From assembly GCA_945903265.1 (NCBI GenBank), contig CAMDNQ010000028.1:1-36334 (forward strand): a stretch of 36,334 bases of DNA, read 5' to 3'. Numbering within the stretch: position 1 is the stretch's first letter; each line of letters starts with the position of its first letter. The notes beneath the pieces were generated by a model. The model did not search any database, was not told the DNA's origin, and saw only the letters and a list, made by a program, of their open reading frames with translations. Shown in pieces: positions 27,274 through 34,848 of the stretch. Made by a program: the position numbers and the translations under genes. The stretch is from Candidatus Sulfopaludibacter sp. SbA3 (GTDB lineage: Bacteria > Acidobacteriota > Vicinamibacteria > Vicinamibacterales > UBA2999).

Positions 27274-27941
27274 AATTGCTCCTCGTCGGCTACGGCAAGA
27301 TGGGGCGGCTCATCGACGAGATGGCGCGGTCGCAGGGCGCCGACGTCACCGGCCGCGTCGATCTGGGTACGGGTGACTGGTCCGCGGACGCGGACGTCGC
27401 GATCGACTTTTCGACCGCCGAGGCACTCCGCGGAAATTTCACCCACTATACGGAGCGAAAGCTCCCGGTCGTCATCGGCACGACCGGATGGTCGGCACAT
27501 GCCGCGGAGCTGCGCGAGCAGTCTGAACGCGCCGGGCTGGGCGTCGTGGCCGCGGCAAACTTCTCCGTTGGCGTCAACCTGTTCGAGCTCATAGTGGCCG
27601 AGGCTGCGCGGCTGATGCAGGCGCAGCCGCAGTACGCGGCGTGGATTCACGAGGCGCACCACGCGGCGAAGCGCGATGCGCCGTCGGGCACGGCGCTGGT
27701 CCTGCACGATGCGATGGTCGAGGCGTCGTTCGGGAGACCGATCGATGTCTCCTCGACCAGGGCCGGATCGATCCCCGGCATTCACACCGTCGGATTCGAC
27801 TCGCCGTCGGATACGATCGAGCTGACCCACACGGCACGCGATCGGCGCGGATTCGCGGCAGGGGCCCTGATGGCGGCGCAGTGGATCCAGGGACGCCGCG
27901 GGTGGTTCACAATGAAGGACGTGCTCAGGGGGACAGCATGA
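27270..27941 (+). CDS. dapB: 4-hydroxy-tetrahydrodipicolinate reductase
   Basis: 223 residues from GTG 27270, which overlaps the lysC stop by 4 bases. It reduces the DapA product to tetrahydrodipicolinate using NAD(P)H. The dinucleotide motif is GYGKMG (7-12). The DFST and GTTGW segments line the cofactor site. The signature EAHHAAKRDAPSGTA (128-142) provides the catalytic His130/His131 and Lys134. It is shorter than the E. coli enzyme (273), like the compact DapB of several other phyla, with an N-terminal shortening between the first Rossmann strands. The stop codon overlaps the dapA start (ATGA). Confidence 0.96.
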   Translation: MKLLLVGYGKMGRLIDEMARSQGADVTGRVDLGTGDWSADADVAIDFSTAEALRGNFTHYTERKLPVVIGTTGWSAHAAELREQSERAGLGVVAAANFSVGVNLFELIVAEAARLMQAQPQYAAWIHEAHHAAKRDAPSGTALVLHDAMVEASFGRPIDVSSTRAGSIPGIHTVGFDSPSDTIELTHTARDRRGFAAGALMAAQWIQGRRGWFTMKDVLRGTA

Positions 27942-28843
27942 CGCGCACTCCATTCACCGGCGTCGGCACCGCACTCATCACGCCGTTCAAGAAGGACGGG
28001 TCGCTCGACGAAGCCGGCATCCGGCGGCTTGTGCGCCGCCAGATCGATGCGGGGATCCATTTCGTATCGCCCTGCGGCACCACCGGCGAAGCGCCCACGC
28101 TGAGCGCTCGCGAGAAGGTGCGCGTGTGCGAGCTTGTCGTCGACGAAGTGGCCGGCAAGGTGCCGGTGCTTGCTGGCGCCGGCGGGTACAACACCCGGGA
28201 AGTGATCGAGCTGATTCATGAGCTCGAACGCATCAAAGTCGACGGCATCCTCTCCGTCACGCCCTATTACAACAAGCCGACCCAGGAAGGCCTGTACCAG
28301 CATTACAAGGCGATTGCCGAGAGCACCTCGCTCCCGATCGTGCTGTACAACGTGCCCGGCCGCACCGGCGTGAACCTCGAGCCGGCCACGGTCGTCAGGC
28401 TCTCCGGCATCCGCAACATCGTGGGCGTGAAAGAGGCGTCCGGGAACCTGGTGCAGATGAGCGACATCGTCGCCGGGGTGCCGCCCGAATTCTTCCTCGT
28501 GAGCGGCGACGATCCGATTGCGGTGGCCGTGATGGCCATTGGCGGCCGCGGTCTGATTTCGGTCGCGTCGAATGCCATCCCCTCGGAAATGGTGCAGGTG
28601 ATGGAGCTCGCCGAGAAGGGCGACTTCGCGGGAGCCCGGAAGCTGCACGGCTGGCTGCTGCCGTTCCTCGAAGTCAACTTCATCGAGGCGAACCCGATCC
28701 CGGTGAAAGCCGCGATGGCCGCCATGGGTCTCGTCGAGGAGACGTACCGGCTGCCGCTCGTGCCGCCGGGCGCCGCGGCGCGCGACAGGATCATGCACGT
28801 CCTCCAGGATCTCAAGCTGCTCGGTTCGGCCGTCCGCGTGTGA
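27938..28843 (+). CDS. dapA: 4-hydroxy-tetrahydrodipicolinate synthase
   Basis: 301 residues from ATG 27938. It condenses pyruvate with aspartate semialdehyde, committing carbon to diaminopimelate and lysine. It is a TIM barrel of the DapA/NAL family: GTTGE (47-51), PYYNKPTQEG, Y137 in VLYNVPGRTG with R142, and the Schiff-base Lys K165 in VGVKEASGN. Full length. The reading frame stays open well upstream, but the ATG fused to the dapB stop is the right start. Its own stop overlaps the dapD GTG. Confidence 0.97.
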   Translation: MTRTPFTGVGTALITPFKKDGSLDEAGIRRLVRRQIDAGIHFVSPCGTTGEAPTLSAREKVRVCELVVDEVAGKVPVLAGAGGYNTREVIELIHELERIKVDGILSVTPYYNKPTQEGLYQHYKAIAESTSLPIVLYNVPGRTGVNLEPATVVRLSGIRNIVGVKEASGNLVQMSDIVAGVPPEFFLVSGDDPIAVAVMAIGGRGLISVASNAIPSEMVQVMELAEKGDFAGARKLHGWLLPFLEVNFIEANPIPVKAAMAAMGLVEETYRLPLVPPGAAARDRIMHVLQDLKLLGSAVRV

Positions 28844-29682
28844 CGCTCGATCAGGAGATCACCTCGCTGTTTGAACAAGGCGGCGCTGCGCCGAAAGACG
28901 CCGCGCGCGCGGCCTTCCTGCGCTTGCGCGACGAGCTGGCGGCGGGACGCGTGCGCGCCGCTGAACCGGATGCGTCCGCGCCGACCGGATGGCGCGTCAA
29001 CGTCTGGGTGAAGCAGGGCATCCTGCTCGGCTTCCGTGTCGGCGACCTCGCCGACATGACGGTCGACCACGGACGCTGGCCGTTCTTCGACAAGGACACG
29101 ATGCCGCTGAAGAAATTCACCGCGGCCAGCGGCGTCCGCATCGTGCCGGGCGGATCGTCCATTCGCGAAGGCGCCTATCTCGCGCCCGGTGTCATCTGCA
29201 TGCCCCCGATGTACATCAACGTCGGCGCATGGGTTGGCGAGGGGACGCTGGTCGATTCCCACGCGCTCGTCGGTTCGTGCGCGCAGATCGGCGCGAAGGT
29301 GCACCTGAGCGCGGCGGCGCAGATCGGCGGCGTCATCGAGCCGGTGGGCGCGATGCCGGTGATCATCGAGGACGAGGTCCTGGTCGGTGGCAACTGCGGT
29401 GTCTACGAAGGCGCCATCGTGAAGCGCCGCGCGGTGCTCGCGTCGGGAACGATCATCACCGGCTCGACGCCGATATACGACCTGCCCAACAGCCGCATCA
29501 TCGCGCCCGAGAAGGGACAGCCGCTCGTCGTGCCCGAAGGGGCCGTCGTCGTGCCCGGCGCCCGCGCGGTGACCGTCGGCGCCGGCAAGGAGTGGGGCCT
29601 GTCGCTCGCCACGCCCGTCATCGTGAAGTATCGCGACGAGCGGACGGATGCCCGCACCGAGCTCGAGCGATGGATCCGCTAA
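28840..29682 (+). CDS. dapD: 2,3,4,5-tetrahydropyridine-2,6-dicarboxylate N-succinyltransferase
   Basis: 280 residues from GTG 28840. It transfers succinyl from succinyl-CoA to tetrahydrodipicolinate, so this organism uses the succinylase branch. The N-terminal helical domain (1-100) ends in GRWPFFDKDTMPLKKF. The left-handed beta-helix of hexapeptide turns follows: VPGGSSIREGAYLAPGVI, MYINVGAWVGEGTLVD, GSCAQIGAKVHLSAAAQIGG, then VGGNCGVYEGAIVKRRAVLASG. The length matches the DapD family. It overlaps dapE by 13 bases. Confidence 0.96.
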   Translation: MTLDQEITSLFEQGGAAPKDAARAAFLRLRDELAAGRVRAAEPDASAPTGWRVNVWVKQGILLGFRVGDLADMTVDHGRWPFFDKDTMPLKKFTAASGVRIVPGGSSIREGAYLAPGVICMPPMYINVGAWVGEGTLVDSHALVGSCAQIGAKVHLSAAAQIGGVIEPVGAMPVIIEDEVLVGGNCGVYEGAIVKRRAVLASGTIITGSTPIYDLPNSRIIAPEKGQPLVVPEGAVVVPGARAVTVGAGKEWGLSLATPVIVKYRDERTDARTELERWIR

Positions 29683-30686
29683 GGGCGCCACTGGATCCGG
29701 TCGCGCTCGCTCGCGCCCTCATCGACATCGATTCGACAACCGGCCGCGAGGGAGAGCTCGGCTCATGGCTCGCGGGGTTTCTGCGGGAGCGCGGCTATCG
29801 CGTCGACGAGCAGCCGGTATCGGAGGGGCGCTTCAACGTGCTGGCGATGCTCGACGCGGCGCCGCTGGTCGTGCTGTCCACGCACTTCGACTGTGTCCCG
29901 CCGTTCTTTCCGGGCCGTGAGGAGCGCGGGCTGCTGTTTGGACGCGGGTCGTGCGATGCGAAGGGCATTCTCGCCGCGCAGGTCGCGGCGGCCGAACGGC
30001 TGCGCGCCGGCGGTGAAACCCGGATCGCCCTTCTGTTTGTGGTGGGCGAGGAGCGGGGGAGCGATGGCGCACGCGTGGCCAACACACGCGCGCCGGCCGG
30101 CGTCCGTTACCTGGTGAACGGGGAGCCGACCGACAACCGGCTCGGTCTCGCCACGCGGGGCGTGCTGCGCGTGCGTCTCAAGGCGCGGGGCCGCGCCGCT
30201 CATTCCGCGTTCCCCGAGCTGGGCGAATCGGCCATCGACAAGCTGCTCGACGCGCTGATGGTGATTCGCGGCATCCAGCTGCCCGACGATCCGATCCTCG
30301 GGCGCACGCATTACAACGTCGGCCTGATTGACGGCGGTGTCGCGCCCAACGTGGTGTCGTCGCAGGCCTCCGCGGAGCTGCTGTTCAGGATCGTGGGCGA
30401 TGCAGCGCCCGTTCGCGAGGCGCTCGGACCCATTGAAGGCATTGTGGACGTGGAGCACGTCCTCGACATTCCGGCAGTCCGGATGCACACGGTGCCCGGA
30501 CTCGAGACCGCGGTCTTCCCGTACACCACCGACGTCCCGCTGCTCGACAGGTGGGGAACGCCGCTGTTATGCGGTCCCGGCTCCATTCACGTTGCGCATA
30601 CAGATGAGGAACACGTCGCGATCGACGAGCTCCAGGCGGCCGTCGGTCTCTACGAGCGCCTCGTGCTGGAACTCCTGCACCTGTAG
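29670..30686 (+). CDS. dapE: Succinyl-diaminopimelate desuccinylase (M20 metallopeptidase family)
   Basis: 338 residues from ATG 29670 inside the dapD end. It is a di-zinc M20 enzyme: H72-F-D74 in STHFDCVPP, D96 in GRGSCDAKG, and E127-E128 in VVGEERGSDG. The dimerisation domain occupies about 160-270 (RGVLRVRLKARGRAAHSAFPE), and a late metal His lies in GSIHVAHTDEEHV. M20 members are hard to separate by sequence alone (DapE, ArgE, carboxypeptidase G2). The position directly after dapD makes succinyl-diaminopimelate desuccinylase the best call. The aminotransferase (dapC) and epimerase (dapF) are not in the window. Confidence 0.85.
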   Translation: MDPLRAPLDPVALARALIDIDSTTGREGELGSWLAGFLRERGYRVDEQPVSEGRFNVLAMLDAAPLVVLSTHFDCVPPFFPGREERGLLFGRGSCDAKGILAAQVAAAERLRAGGETRIALLFVVGEERGSDGARVANTRAPAGVRYLVNGEPTDNRLGLATRGVLRVRLKARGRAAHSAFPELGESAIDKLLDALMVIRGIQLPDDPILGRTHYNVGLIDGGVAPNVVSSQASAELLFRIVGDAAPVREALGPIEGIVDVEHVLDIPAVRMHTVPGLETAVFPYTTDVPLLDRWGTPLLCGPGSIHVAHTDEEHVAIDELQAAVGLYERLVLELLHL

Positions 30687-30713
30687 CGGTGCGTACGCTA
30701 AACTGACTTTTTT

Positions 30714-30841
30714 GGTGAGCCGCACCGCGGCCCGGACCCTGTGCGACTTCAGCCTGCGAACCGCGTCAGGGCCGGAAGGCAGCAGCGCTAAGTAGACCCT
30801 GCGGTGTGTTTCAGGTGCATCGGGTCGCGGTGGGGCTCACC
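30714..30841 (+). ncRNA. ffs: Signal recognition particle RNA (4.5S type)
   Basis: About 128 bases. The closing helix pairs GGTGAGCC at the 5' end with GGCTCACC at the 3' end. The conserved tip has GTCAGG (30765-30770), a GCC-GGAA-GGC tetraloop hairpin (30771-30780) and AGCAGC (30781-30786), the Ffh-binding signature. It is of the short bacterial type without an Alu domain. A T6 run lies just before it. No terminator hairpin separates it from dnaX, so it may be processed from a longer transcript. Its position before dnaX, ybaB and recR matches Bacillus. Confidence 0.95.
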
Positions 30842-30850
30842 AGAAATTCC

Positions 30851-30887
30851 AAATCCCAAAGCCCAAATCCCAAAGCCCACATCCCAA
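30851..30887 (-). repeat. Heptamer array upstream of dnaX (G-tract repeat)
   Basis: Two perfect copies of the 14-mer aaatcccaaagccc (30851-30864 and 30865-30878) plus a degenerate third. CCC tracts fall exactly every 7 bases (30855, 30862, 30869, 30876, 30883). Read on the minus strand this is five GGG tracts with 4-base loops, the textbook form of a G-quadruplex motif. It fills the space between the SRP RNA and the dnaX start. Confidence 0.8.
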
Positions 30888-30895
30888 CGCGGTCC

Positions 30896-32581
30896 ATGTC
30901 CTATCAAGTTCTCGCTCGCAAGTGGCGCCCGCAGCGGTTCGACGACGTCGTCGGCCAGCAGCCGGTCACGCGCACGCTGCGCAACGCGCTTGCCAGCGGT
31001 CGTCTCGCGCACGCGTTCGTGTTCGCGGGACCGCGGGGATGCGGCAAGACGACGACGGCGCGGATCCTGGCGCGGGCGCTCAACTGCGTCAAGGGGCCGA
31101 CGGCGGATCCGTGCGGGGAGTGCGACGCCTGCGTCGAGATTACGCAGGGGCGCGACATGGACGTGCTCGAGATCGACGCCGCGAGCAATACCGGCATCGA
31201 CAACATTCGCGAGGTCGTCATCGCGGGTCTCTCGATTACGCCGGCCCGCGACCGCTACAAGATTTTCATCATCGACGAGGTCCACCAGCTGTCGACCCCG
31301 TCGTTCAACGCGCTCCTGAAGTCGATCGAGGAACCGCCCTCGCACGTCGTCTTCATGATGGCGACGACGGAGCTGCACAAGATTCCCGACACGATTCTGT
31401 CGCGCTCGCAGGTGTTCGAGTTCCGCGCCATCTCGGCGCGGGCGATCGCCGAGCAGCTGCGCACGATTGCCGCCGCCGAGAAGATTGAGGCGTCCGACGC
31501 CGCGCTCGCGCTGATCGCGCGATCGGCCGAGGGCAGCATGCGCGACGCCCAGAGCGCGCTCGACCAGGTCATGGCGTTCGCCGGCGGGCGGATCGCCGTG
31601 GACGACGTGTCGTCGGTGCTCGGACTGGTGGGCCGCGACCTCCTGTTCGAGCTGCTCGAGTCGGTGGTGACGGAGGATGGCCCGCGCGCGTTCGCGCTGG
31701 CGGACCGCGCCATCGAGTCGGGGCATGATCTGCGGCTGGTGTGCCGCGAGCTCACGCGCGTCGTGCGCGACATGATGCTCATCTCGATCGACCCCTCGCG
31801 GGCGGGCGACGGCGAGCTGGCTGAGGACGAGCTCACCAGGCTGCAGGCGCTGGCGCCACAGTTCTCGCGCGAGGATCTCATGCGGGCCTTCGAGCTGCTC
31901 TCGACCAGCGAGCAGGAGATCAAGAACGCATCACAGCCGCGCTATCACTTCGAGATGATGCTCGTCCGCTGGATGCACGTGCGTAAGCTGGTGCCGCTCA
32001 CCGAGCTGATGGAAACGCTCGGACGGGGATCGGCGCTCGCTCCAAAAACCCAACTCCCAACTCCCAAATCCCAAAGCGTCGTCGCGCCAGCCGTGCGCAC
32101 CGCCGCAGCCGCGCCCGCACCTCGCGCTGCCGCACCGCCGGCCGCTCGCACCGTCGCACCGTCCACTCCCTCGGCGCTCAAAGACGCCTTCCTCGCCGAA
32201 ATTCGCCGCGGCAAGCAGATGCTCTACGAGCTGGCGGTCGCGCAGGCGCGTCGCGTGGATGCCACCGACGACACGGTCACGTTCACGTTTCCGCCCAACC
32301 AGAAGGTGCCGCGCGGGCAGCTCGAACAGAATCGCAAGTGGCTCGAGGAGGCGGCACAGCGCGTCGCCGGCCGCCGGATAACGATTGAGATCGTGCAGGC
32401 TGATGTCGAGGCTGCGGCTGTTCCGGCGCAGGCGGGCACGGCCGAACCTGACACTGCGGACGAGAAATCGACTTCGCCGTCCGGCAAGCGTGACTTGAAG
32501 GCCGAAGCGATGGCATCATCCGCCGTCCAGGCCATGCTCGACGTCTTTCCCGCAGAAATCCGAGACGTCGAGGAGATGTAG
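30896..32581 (+). CDS. dnaX: DNA polymerase III subunits gamma and tau
   Basis: 561 residues from ATG 30896 (MSYQVLARKWRPQRFDDVVGQ, the family's usual start). A longer in-frame start at 30806 would lie inside the SRP RNA. It is the clamp-loader ATPase of the replisome: Walker A GPRGCGKT (45-52), zinc Cys C64, C73, C76 and C79, the box DEVH (127-130), and the arginine-finger region LSRSQ (168-172). From about residue 380 a Pro/Ala-rich linker begins with in-frame heptamer repeats (PKTQLPTPKSQ). A C-terminal domain follows (about 430-510, AFLAEIRRGKQMLYE and KVPRGQLEQNRKWLEEAA). No Shine-Dalgarno sequence is visible before the start. It is followed closely by ybaB and recR. Confidence 0.96.
   Translation: MSYQVLARKWRPQRFDDVVGQQPVTRTLRNALASGRLAHAFVFAGPRGCGKTTTARILARALNCVKGPTADPCGECDACVEITQGRDMDVLEIDAASNTGIDNIREVVIAGLSITPARDRYKIFIIDEVHQLSTPSFNALLKSIEEPPSHVVFMMATTELHKIPDTILSRSQVFEFRAISARAIAEQLRTIAAAEKIEASDAALALIARSAEGSMRDAQSALDQVMAFAGGRIAVDDVSSVLGLVGRDLLFELLESVVTEDGPRAFALADRAIESGHDLRLVCRELTRVVRDMMLISIDPSRAGDGELAEDELTRLQALAPQFSREDLMRAFELLSTSEQEIKNASQPRYHFEMMLVRWMHVRKLVPLTELMETLGRGSALAPKTQLPTPKSQSVVAPAVRTAAAAPAPRAAAPPAARTVAPSTPSALKDAFLAEIRRGKQMLYELAVAQARRVDATDDTVTFTFPPNQKVPRGQLEQNRKWLEEAAQRVAGRRITIEIVQADVEAAAVPAQAGTAEPDTADEKSTSPSGKRDLKAEAMASSAVQAMLDVFPAEIRDVEEM
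32043..32076 (-). repeat. Heptamer array inside the dnaX linker
   Basis: CCC tracts recur exactly every 7 bases (32049, 32056, 32063, 32070), and 15 bases (CCCAAATCCCAAAGC) are identical to the array before dnaX. On the minus strand this gives four GGG tracts with 4-base loops. The array is read in frame as PKTQLPTPKSQ within the disordered linker of DnaX. Confidence 0.75.
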
Positions 32582-32583
32582 TC

Positions 32584-32880
32584 ATGAACATCCAGAACAT
32601 GATGAAGCAGGCGCAGGAAATGCAGGAGCGCCTGAAGCAACAGATGGCCGACCTGCGCGTCGAGGCCACCGCTGGCGGCGGGATGGTCACGGTCGTCGTC
32701 GACGGCTCGAAGCAGCTGAAGTCGGTCGTCATCGATCCCGAGGTCGTCTCCAAAGACGACGTCGAGATGCTGCAGGACATGATCGTCGCCGCCGTCAACG
32801 ATGCCGGCCGCAAGGTGGACGAGCAGATCGGCCGGTCGATGAGCGGTCTCATGGGCGGCCTCAAGATTCCAGGCCTGTAG
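32584..32880 (+). CDS. ybaB: YbaB/EbfC-family nucleoid-associated protein
   Basis: 98 residues, starting 2 bases after dnaX, with GAGGAG inside the dnaX end as its ribosome site. The N-terminal helix is rich in Met, Gln and Glu ([20 protein letters not shown]). The conserved centre has [25 protein letters not shown] and [17 protein letters not shown], with a Gly/Met-rich tail. The small dimeric DNA-binding proteins of this family are encoded between dnaX and recR in very many bacteria. Confidence 0.95.
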   Translation: MNIQNMMKQAQEMQERLKQQMADLRVEATAGGGMVTVVVDGSKQLKSVVIDPEVVSKDDVEMLQDMIVAAVNDAGRKVDEQIGRSMSGLMGGLKIPGL

Positions 32881-32884
32881 CCCA

Positions 32885-33490
32885 TTGCAGACCGTTTCTC
32901 TTCCCGAGCCGCTCGCGCGGCTCATCGAGCAGCTCCAGAAACTTCCGGGCATTGGCGCCAAGGGAGCGCAGCGGCTCGCGTTCTTCGTCCTGAAGAATCC
33001 GCGGGACGACGCCGAGCGGTTGTGCGAGGCGATCCGGGACGTCAAGGAGCAGATCACCTACTGCTCGATCTGCAACAACATCACGGCGACCGATCCGTGC
33101 ATCTTCTGTTCGAGCGACTCCCGCGACCCGCGCATGGTGTGCGTCGTCGAGGAGCCGCAGAACGTGATGGTGGTGGAGAAGACGCGCGAGTTCCGCGGCC
33201 GCTATCACGTCCTGATGGGCGTGCTCTCGCCGCTCCATGGCATCGGACCGGACGATCTCAAGATCAAGGGGCTGCTGGAGCGCGTTGGCGCCGGCGGCAT
33301 CGAAGAGGTGATCATCGCCACCAGTCCGACGGTGGAAGGGGAGGCGACGGCGCTCTACCTGGCGCGGCTGCTCAAGCCGCTGGGTGTGCGTGTCACGCGG
33401 ATTGCCATGGGCATTCCGGTCGGCTCTGATTTAGAGTATGCCGACGAAGTGACGATGACGCGCGCGATGGAAGGGCGCCGGGACATCTAA
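32885..33490 (+). CDS. recR: Recombination mediator protein RecR
   Basis: 201 residues from TTG 32885, which follows the ybaB stop by 4 bases. With RecO and RecF it loads RecA at gaps. The helix-hairpin-helix is at about 11-35 ([22 protein letters not shown]), the zinc finger at C60, C63, C72 and C75, and the Toprim domain follows ([35 protein letters not shown]). A Walker-B-like end has [16 protein letters not shown]. Full length, about 200 residues as usual. Confidence 0.96.
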   Translation: MQTVSLPEPLARLIEQLQKLPGIGAKGAQRLAFFVLKNPRDDAERLCEAIRDVKEQITYCSICNNITATDPCIFCSSDSRDPRMVCVVEEPQNVMVVEKTREFRGRYHVLMGVLSPLHGIGPDDLKIKGLLERVGAGGIEEVIIATSPTVEGEATALYLARLLKPLGVRVTRIAMGIPVGSDLEYADEVTMTRAMEGRRDI

Positions 33491-33516
33491 CCCGCGCGTC
33501 GACGACCCCATTGAAC

Positions 33517-34143
33517 ATGCTTCCCGCCTCGTACCAGATGCCTGCGGCGATTGTCCTGCTCGTGGGCGGGATCGTCGCCTGCTTCTTCGGCTACCGCCTG
33601 TTCCGGATCGTCCTGGCGATTTTCGGGTTCATCCTGGGCGCCCTGGCCGCCAGCTCCATTTTCGGCATGAGCGATACGGGCCCCATGATCATCGCGGCGG
33701 GGGTGGGAGGCCTGATCGGCGCCGGCATCATGATCGCGGCGTACTTCGTTGGCGTGGCGCTCATCGGCGCCTGGCTCGGCGCGACGGCGGCGAATCTGAT
33801 CTTCGCCACCGGCGATCGCGATCCGCATTTTCTCGTCGTGGTCTTCCTGTCGATTGCGGGCGCGACTGCCGCGATGTACCTGCAGCGCTACTTCATCATC
33901 GTCGGCACCGGCTTCGGCGGGGCCTGGACGATCATCGTCGGCGCGATGGCCGCGCTCGGGGATCAGACGGCGCTGGCGGCAGCCGCCGCCGGCGATGTCT
34001 GGGTGGCGTATCCGATGAATCCGGCGCCCGGACAGCGCTGGGTAGTCTGGGCGTGGCTGGCGCTCGGGGCGATCGGCACGGGCGTGCAGCTCGGGATCAC
34101 GGGCGGCGAAAAGGGCCGCGTCGTCCGGAAGCGCAAAAAGTAG
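33517..34143 (+). CDS. Multi-pass membrane protein, DUF4203-like
   Basis: 208 residues from ATG 33517; a TTG at 33511 is equally possible and neither has a clear ribosome site. Six or so hydrophobic helices make up most of the protein (PAAIVLLVGGIVACFFGYRLF, FGFILGALAA, GLIGAGIMIAAYFVGVALIGAWLG, then VVVFLSIAGATAAMYL). Small-residue packing (Gly, Ala) is typical of DUF4203/TMEM198-like proteins. It ends in a basic tail, RKRKK. It lies 26 bases after recR and before tRNA-Asn, and may be co-transcribed with recR. Function is unknown. Confidence 0.7.
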   Translation: MLPASYQMPAAIVLLVGGIVACFFGYRLFRIVLAIFGFILGALAASSIFGMSDTGPMIIAAGVGGLIGAGIMIAAYFVGVALIGAWLGATAANLIFATGDRDPHFLVVVFLSIAGATAAMYLQRYFIIVGTGFGGAWTIIVGAMAALGDQTALAAAAAGDVWVAYPMNPAPGQRWVVWAWLALGAIGTGVQLGITGGEKGRVVRKRKK

Positions 34144-34198
34144 GAAGGGTGCCGCGGCGAGGCTCGTGCCATCCGAGCTGCGGACCCGCCTGTTGTAG

Positions 34199-34204
34199 TA
34201 AAAT
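34199..34204 (+). promoter_or_regulatory. Candidate -10 element of tRNA-Asn
   Basis: TAAAAT, one mismatch to the consensus, 38 bases before the tRNA. It lies in the only AT-rich patch of the 99-base gap after the membrane-protein gene. No good -35 is visible. Confidence 0.3.
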
Positions 34205-34242
34205 CCACAGGTTCGTCCGCCCCGATTTCGCCTCACCTACAT

Positions 34243-34317
34243 TCCTCGGTAGCTCAACGGCAGAGCATCCGGCTGTTAACCGGAGGGTTGCTGGTTCGAA
34301 TCCAGCCCGAGGAGCCA
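34243..34317 (+). tRNA. tRNA-Asn (anticodon GTT)
   Basis: 75 bases including an encoded CCA. The acceptor stem is TCCTCGG/CCGAGGA with discriminator G314. The D arm is AGCTCAACGGCAGAGC. The anticodon stem TCCGG/CCGGA holds loop CTGTTAA with anticodon GTT at 34275-34277. The T arm is CTGGTTCGAATCCAG. All stems pair fully. No integrase is near this tRNA. Confidence 0.98.
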
Positions 34318-34366
34318 ACTTACAGTCCGTCGAGTGACGGCTGACGATCACACCCCCGTTATCGCC

Positions 34367-34421
34367 GCTGGTTATCGAGATAACCAGCGCGTCCTCAGCG
34401 GCTCACCAGACGCGCTGAGGA
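34367..34421. terminator. Two consecutive hairpins between tRNA-Asn and the minus-strand gene
   Basis: The first is a perfect 10-base-pair inverted repeat, GCTGGTTATC/GATAACCAGC with a 2-base centre (34367-34388). The second is TCCTCAGCG/CGCTGAGGA with a 12-base loop (34392-34421). They lie between the tRNA and the stop of the converging gene at 34459, where a bidirectional terminator is expected. Neither is followed by a T-tract. The 141 bases between 34318 and 34458 hold nothing else recognisable. Confidence 0.45.
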
Positions 34422-34458
34422 TCTGCCCATGTTGAACGAACGCCCGAACTCGACGCCC

Positions 34459-34827
34459 TCAGGCAGCTGGCTCGGCCAAAAACTCCTGGAGGTTCGTCTT
34501 TCCGTAACGGCTCTGCGGCACGATCTGGCGAATGCGTTGCGCGACCAGCGCCAGGAGGCGTTTGACGGCCGGTGTCTTTTCCTCCGGATCGGTGGCCGGC
34601 AACAGACGCACGGTGATCGCCTGATCTTTCTGGGAGAGCTGGACGAAGAAGGCTTCTGATCGGGGTTTGTCGACCACAACGGCTTCGAGCAGCATCATCG
34701 TTCCACGCCGGTTGAGAAAGACATCGGTGATCCGAAGGATCAAGTTGCCATCCGTGACGACGAAGGGATCCAGCGCGGCAAACACCGCCGCGAGCGGACC
34801 GGCCTGTTCAACGACGACGTGCGGCAT
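34459..34827 (-). CDS. Hypothetical protein, about 122 residues
   Basis: ATG 34827 has a perfect AGGAGG 9 bases upstream. The product looks like a folded soluble protein: a beta-rich first half (FVVTDGNLILRITDVFLNRRGTMMLLEAVVVD, then AFFVQLSQKDQAITVRLLP) and a helical basic second half (AVKRLLALVAQRIRQIV) ending in KTNLQEFLAEP. It has no Cys, signal or membrane segment. It is on the same strand as, and 21 bases after, the SRPBCC gene. The family is not recognised. Confidence 0.7.
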   Translation of the reverse strand: MPHVVVEQAGPLAAVFAALDPFVVTDGNLILRITDVFLNRRGTMMLLEAVVVDKPRSEAFFVQLSQKDQAITVRLLPATDPEEKTPAVKRLLALVAQRIRQIVPQSRYGKTNLQEFLAEPAA

Positions 34828-34848
34828 GGGATCGTGCCTCCTGACCCT

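Noticed and set aside
27641-27937. Upstream extension of the dapA frame through dapB
   Set aside because: It is a shadow of dapB; the DapA N-terminus begins at the ATG that overlaps the dapB stop.
28989-29669. Upstream extension of the dapE frame through dapD
   Set aside because: It is a shadow of dapD; M20-like sequence begins only after ATG 29670.
30806-30895. N-terminal extension of DnaX by 30 residues
   Set aside because: It would be encoded by the 3' part of the SRP RNA and the heptamer repeats; the family's usual start is ATG 30896.
32042-32080. Programmed frameshift site in dnaX that would make gamma from tau
   Set aside because: The only A-run (AAAAA at 32044-32048) is not a recognised slippery heptamer, and no stop codon with a downstream hairpin was found in the shifted frames by eye. 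The repeat itself is reported instead.
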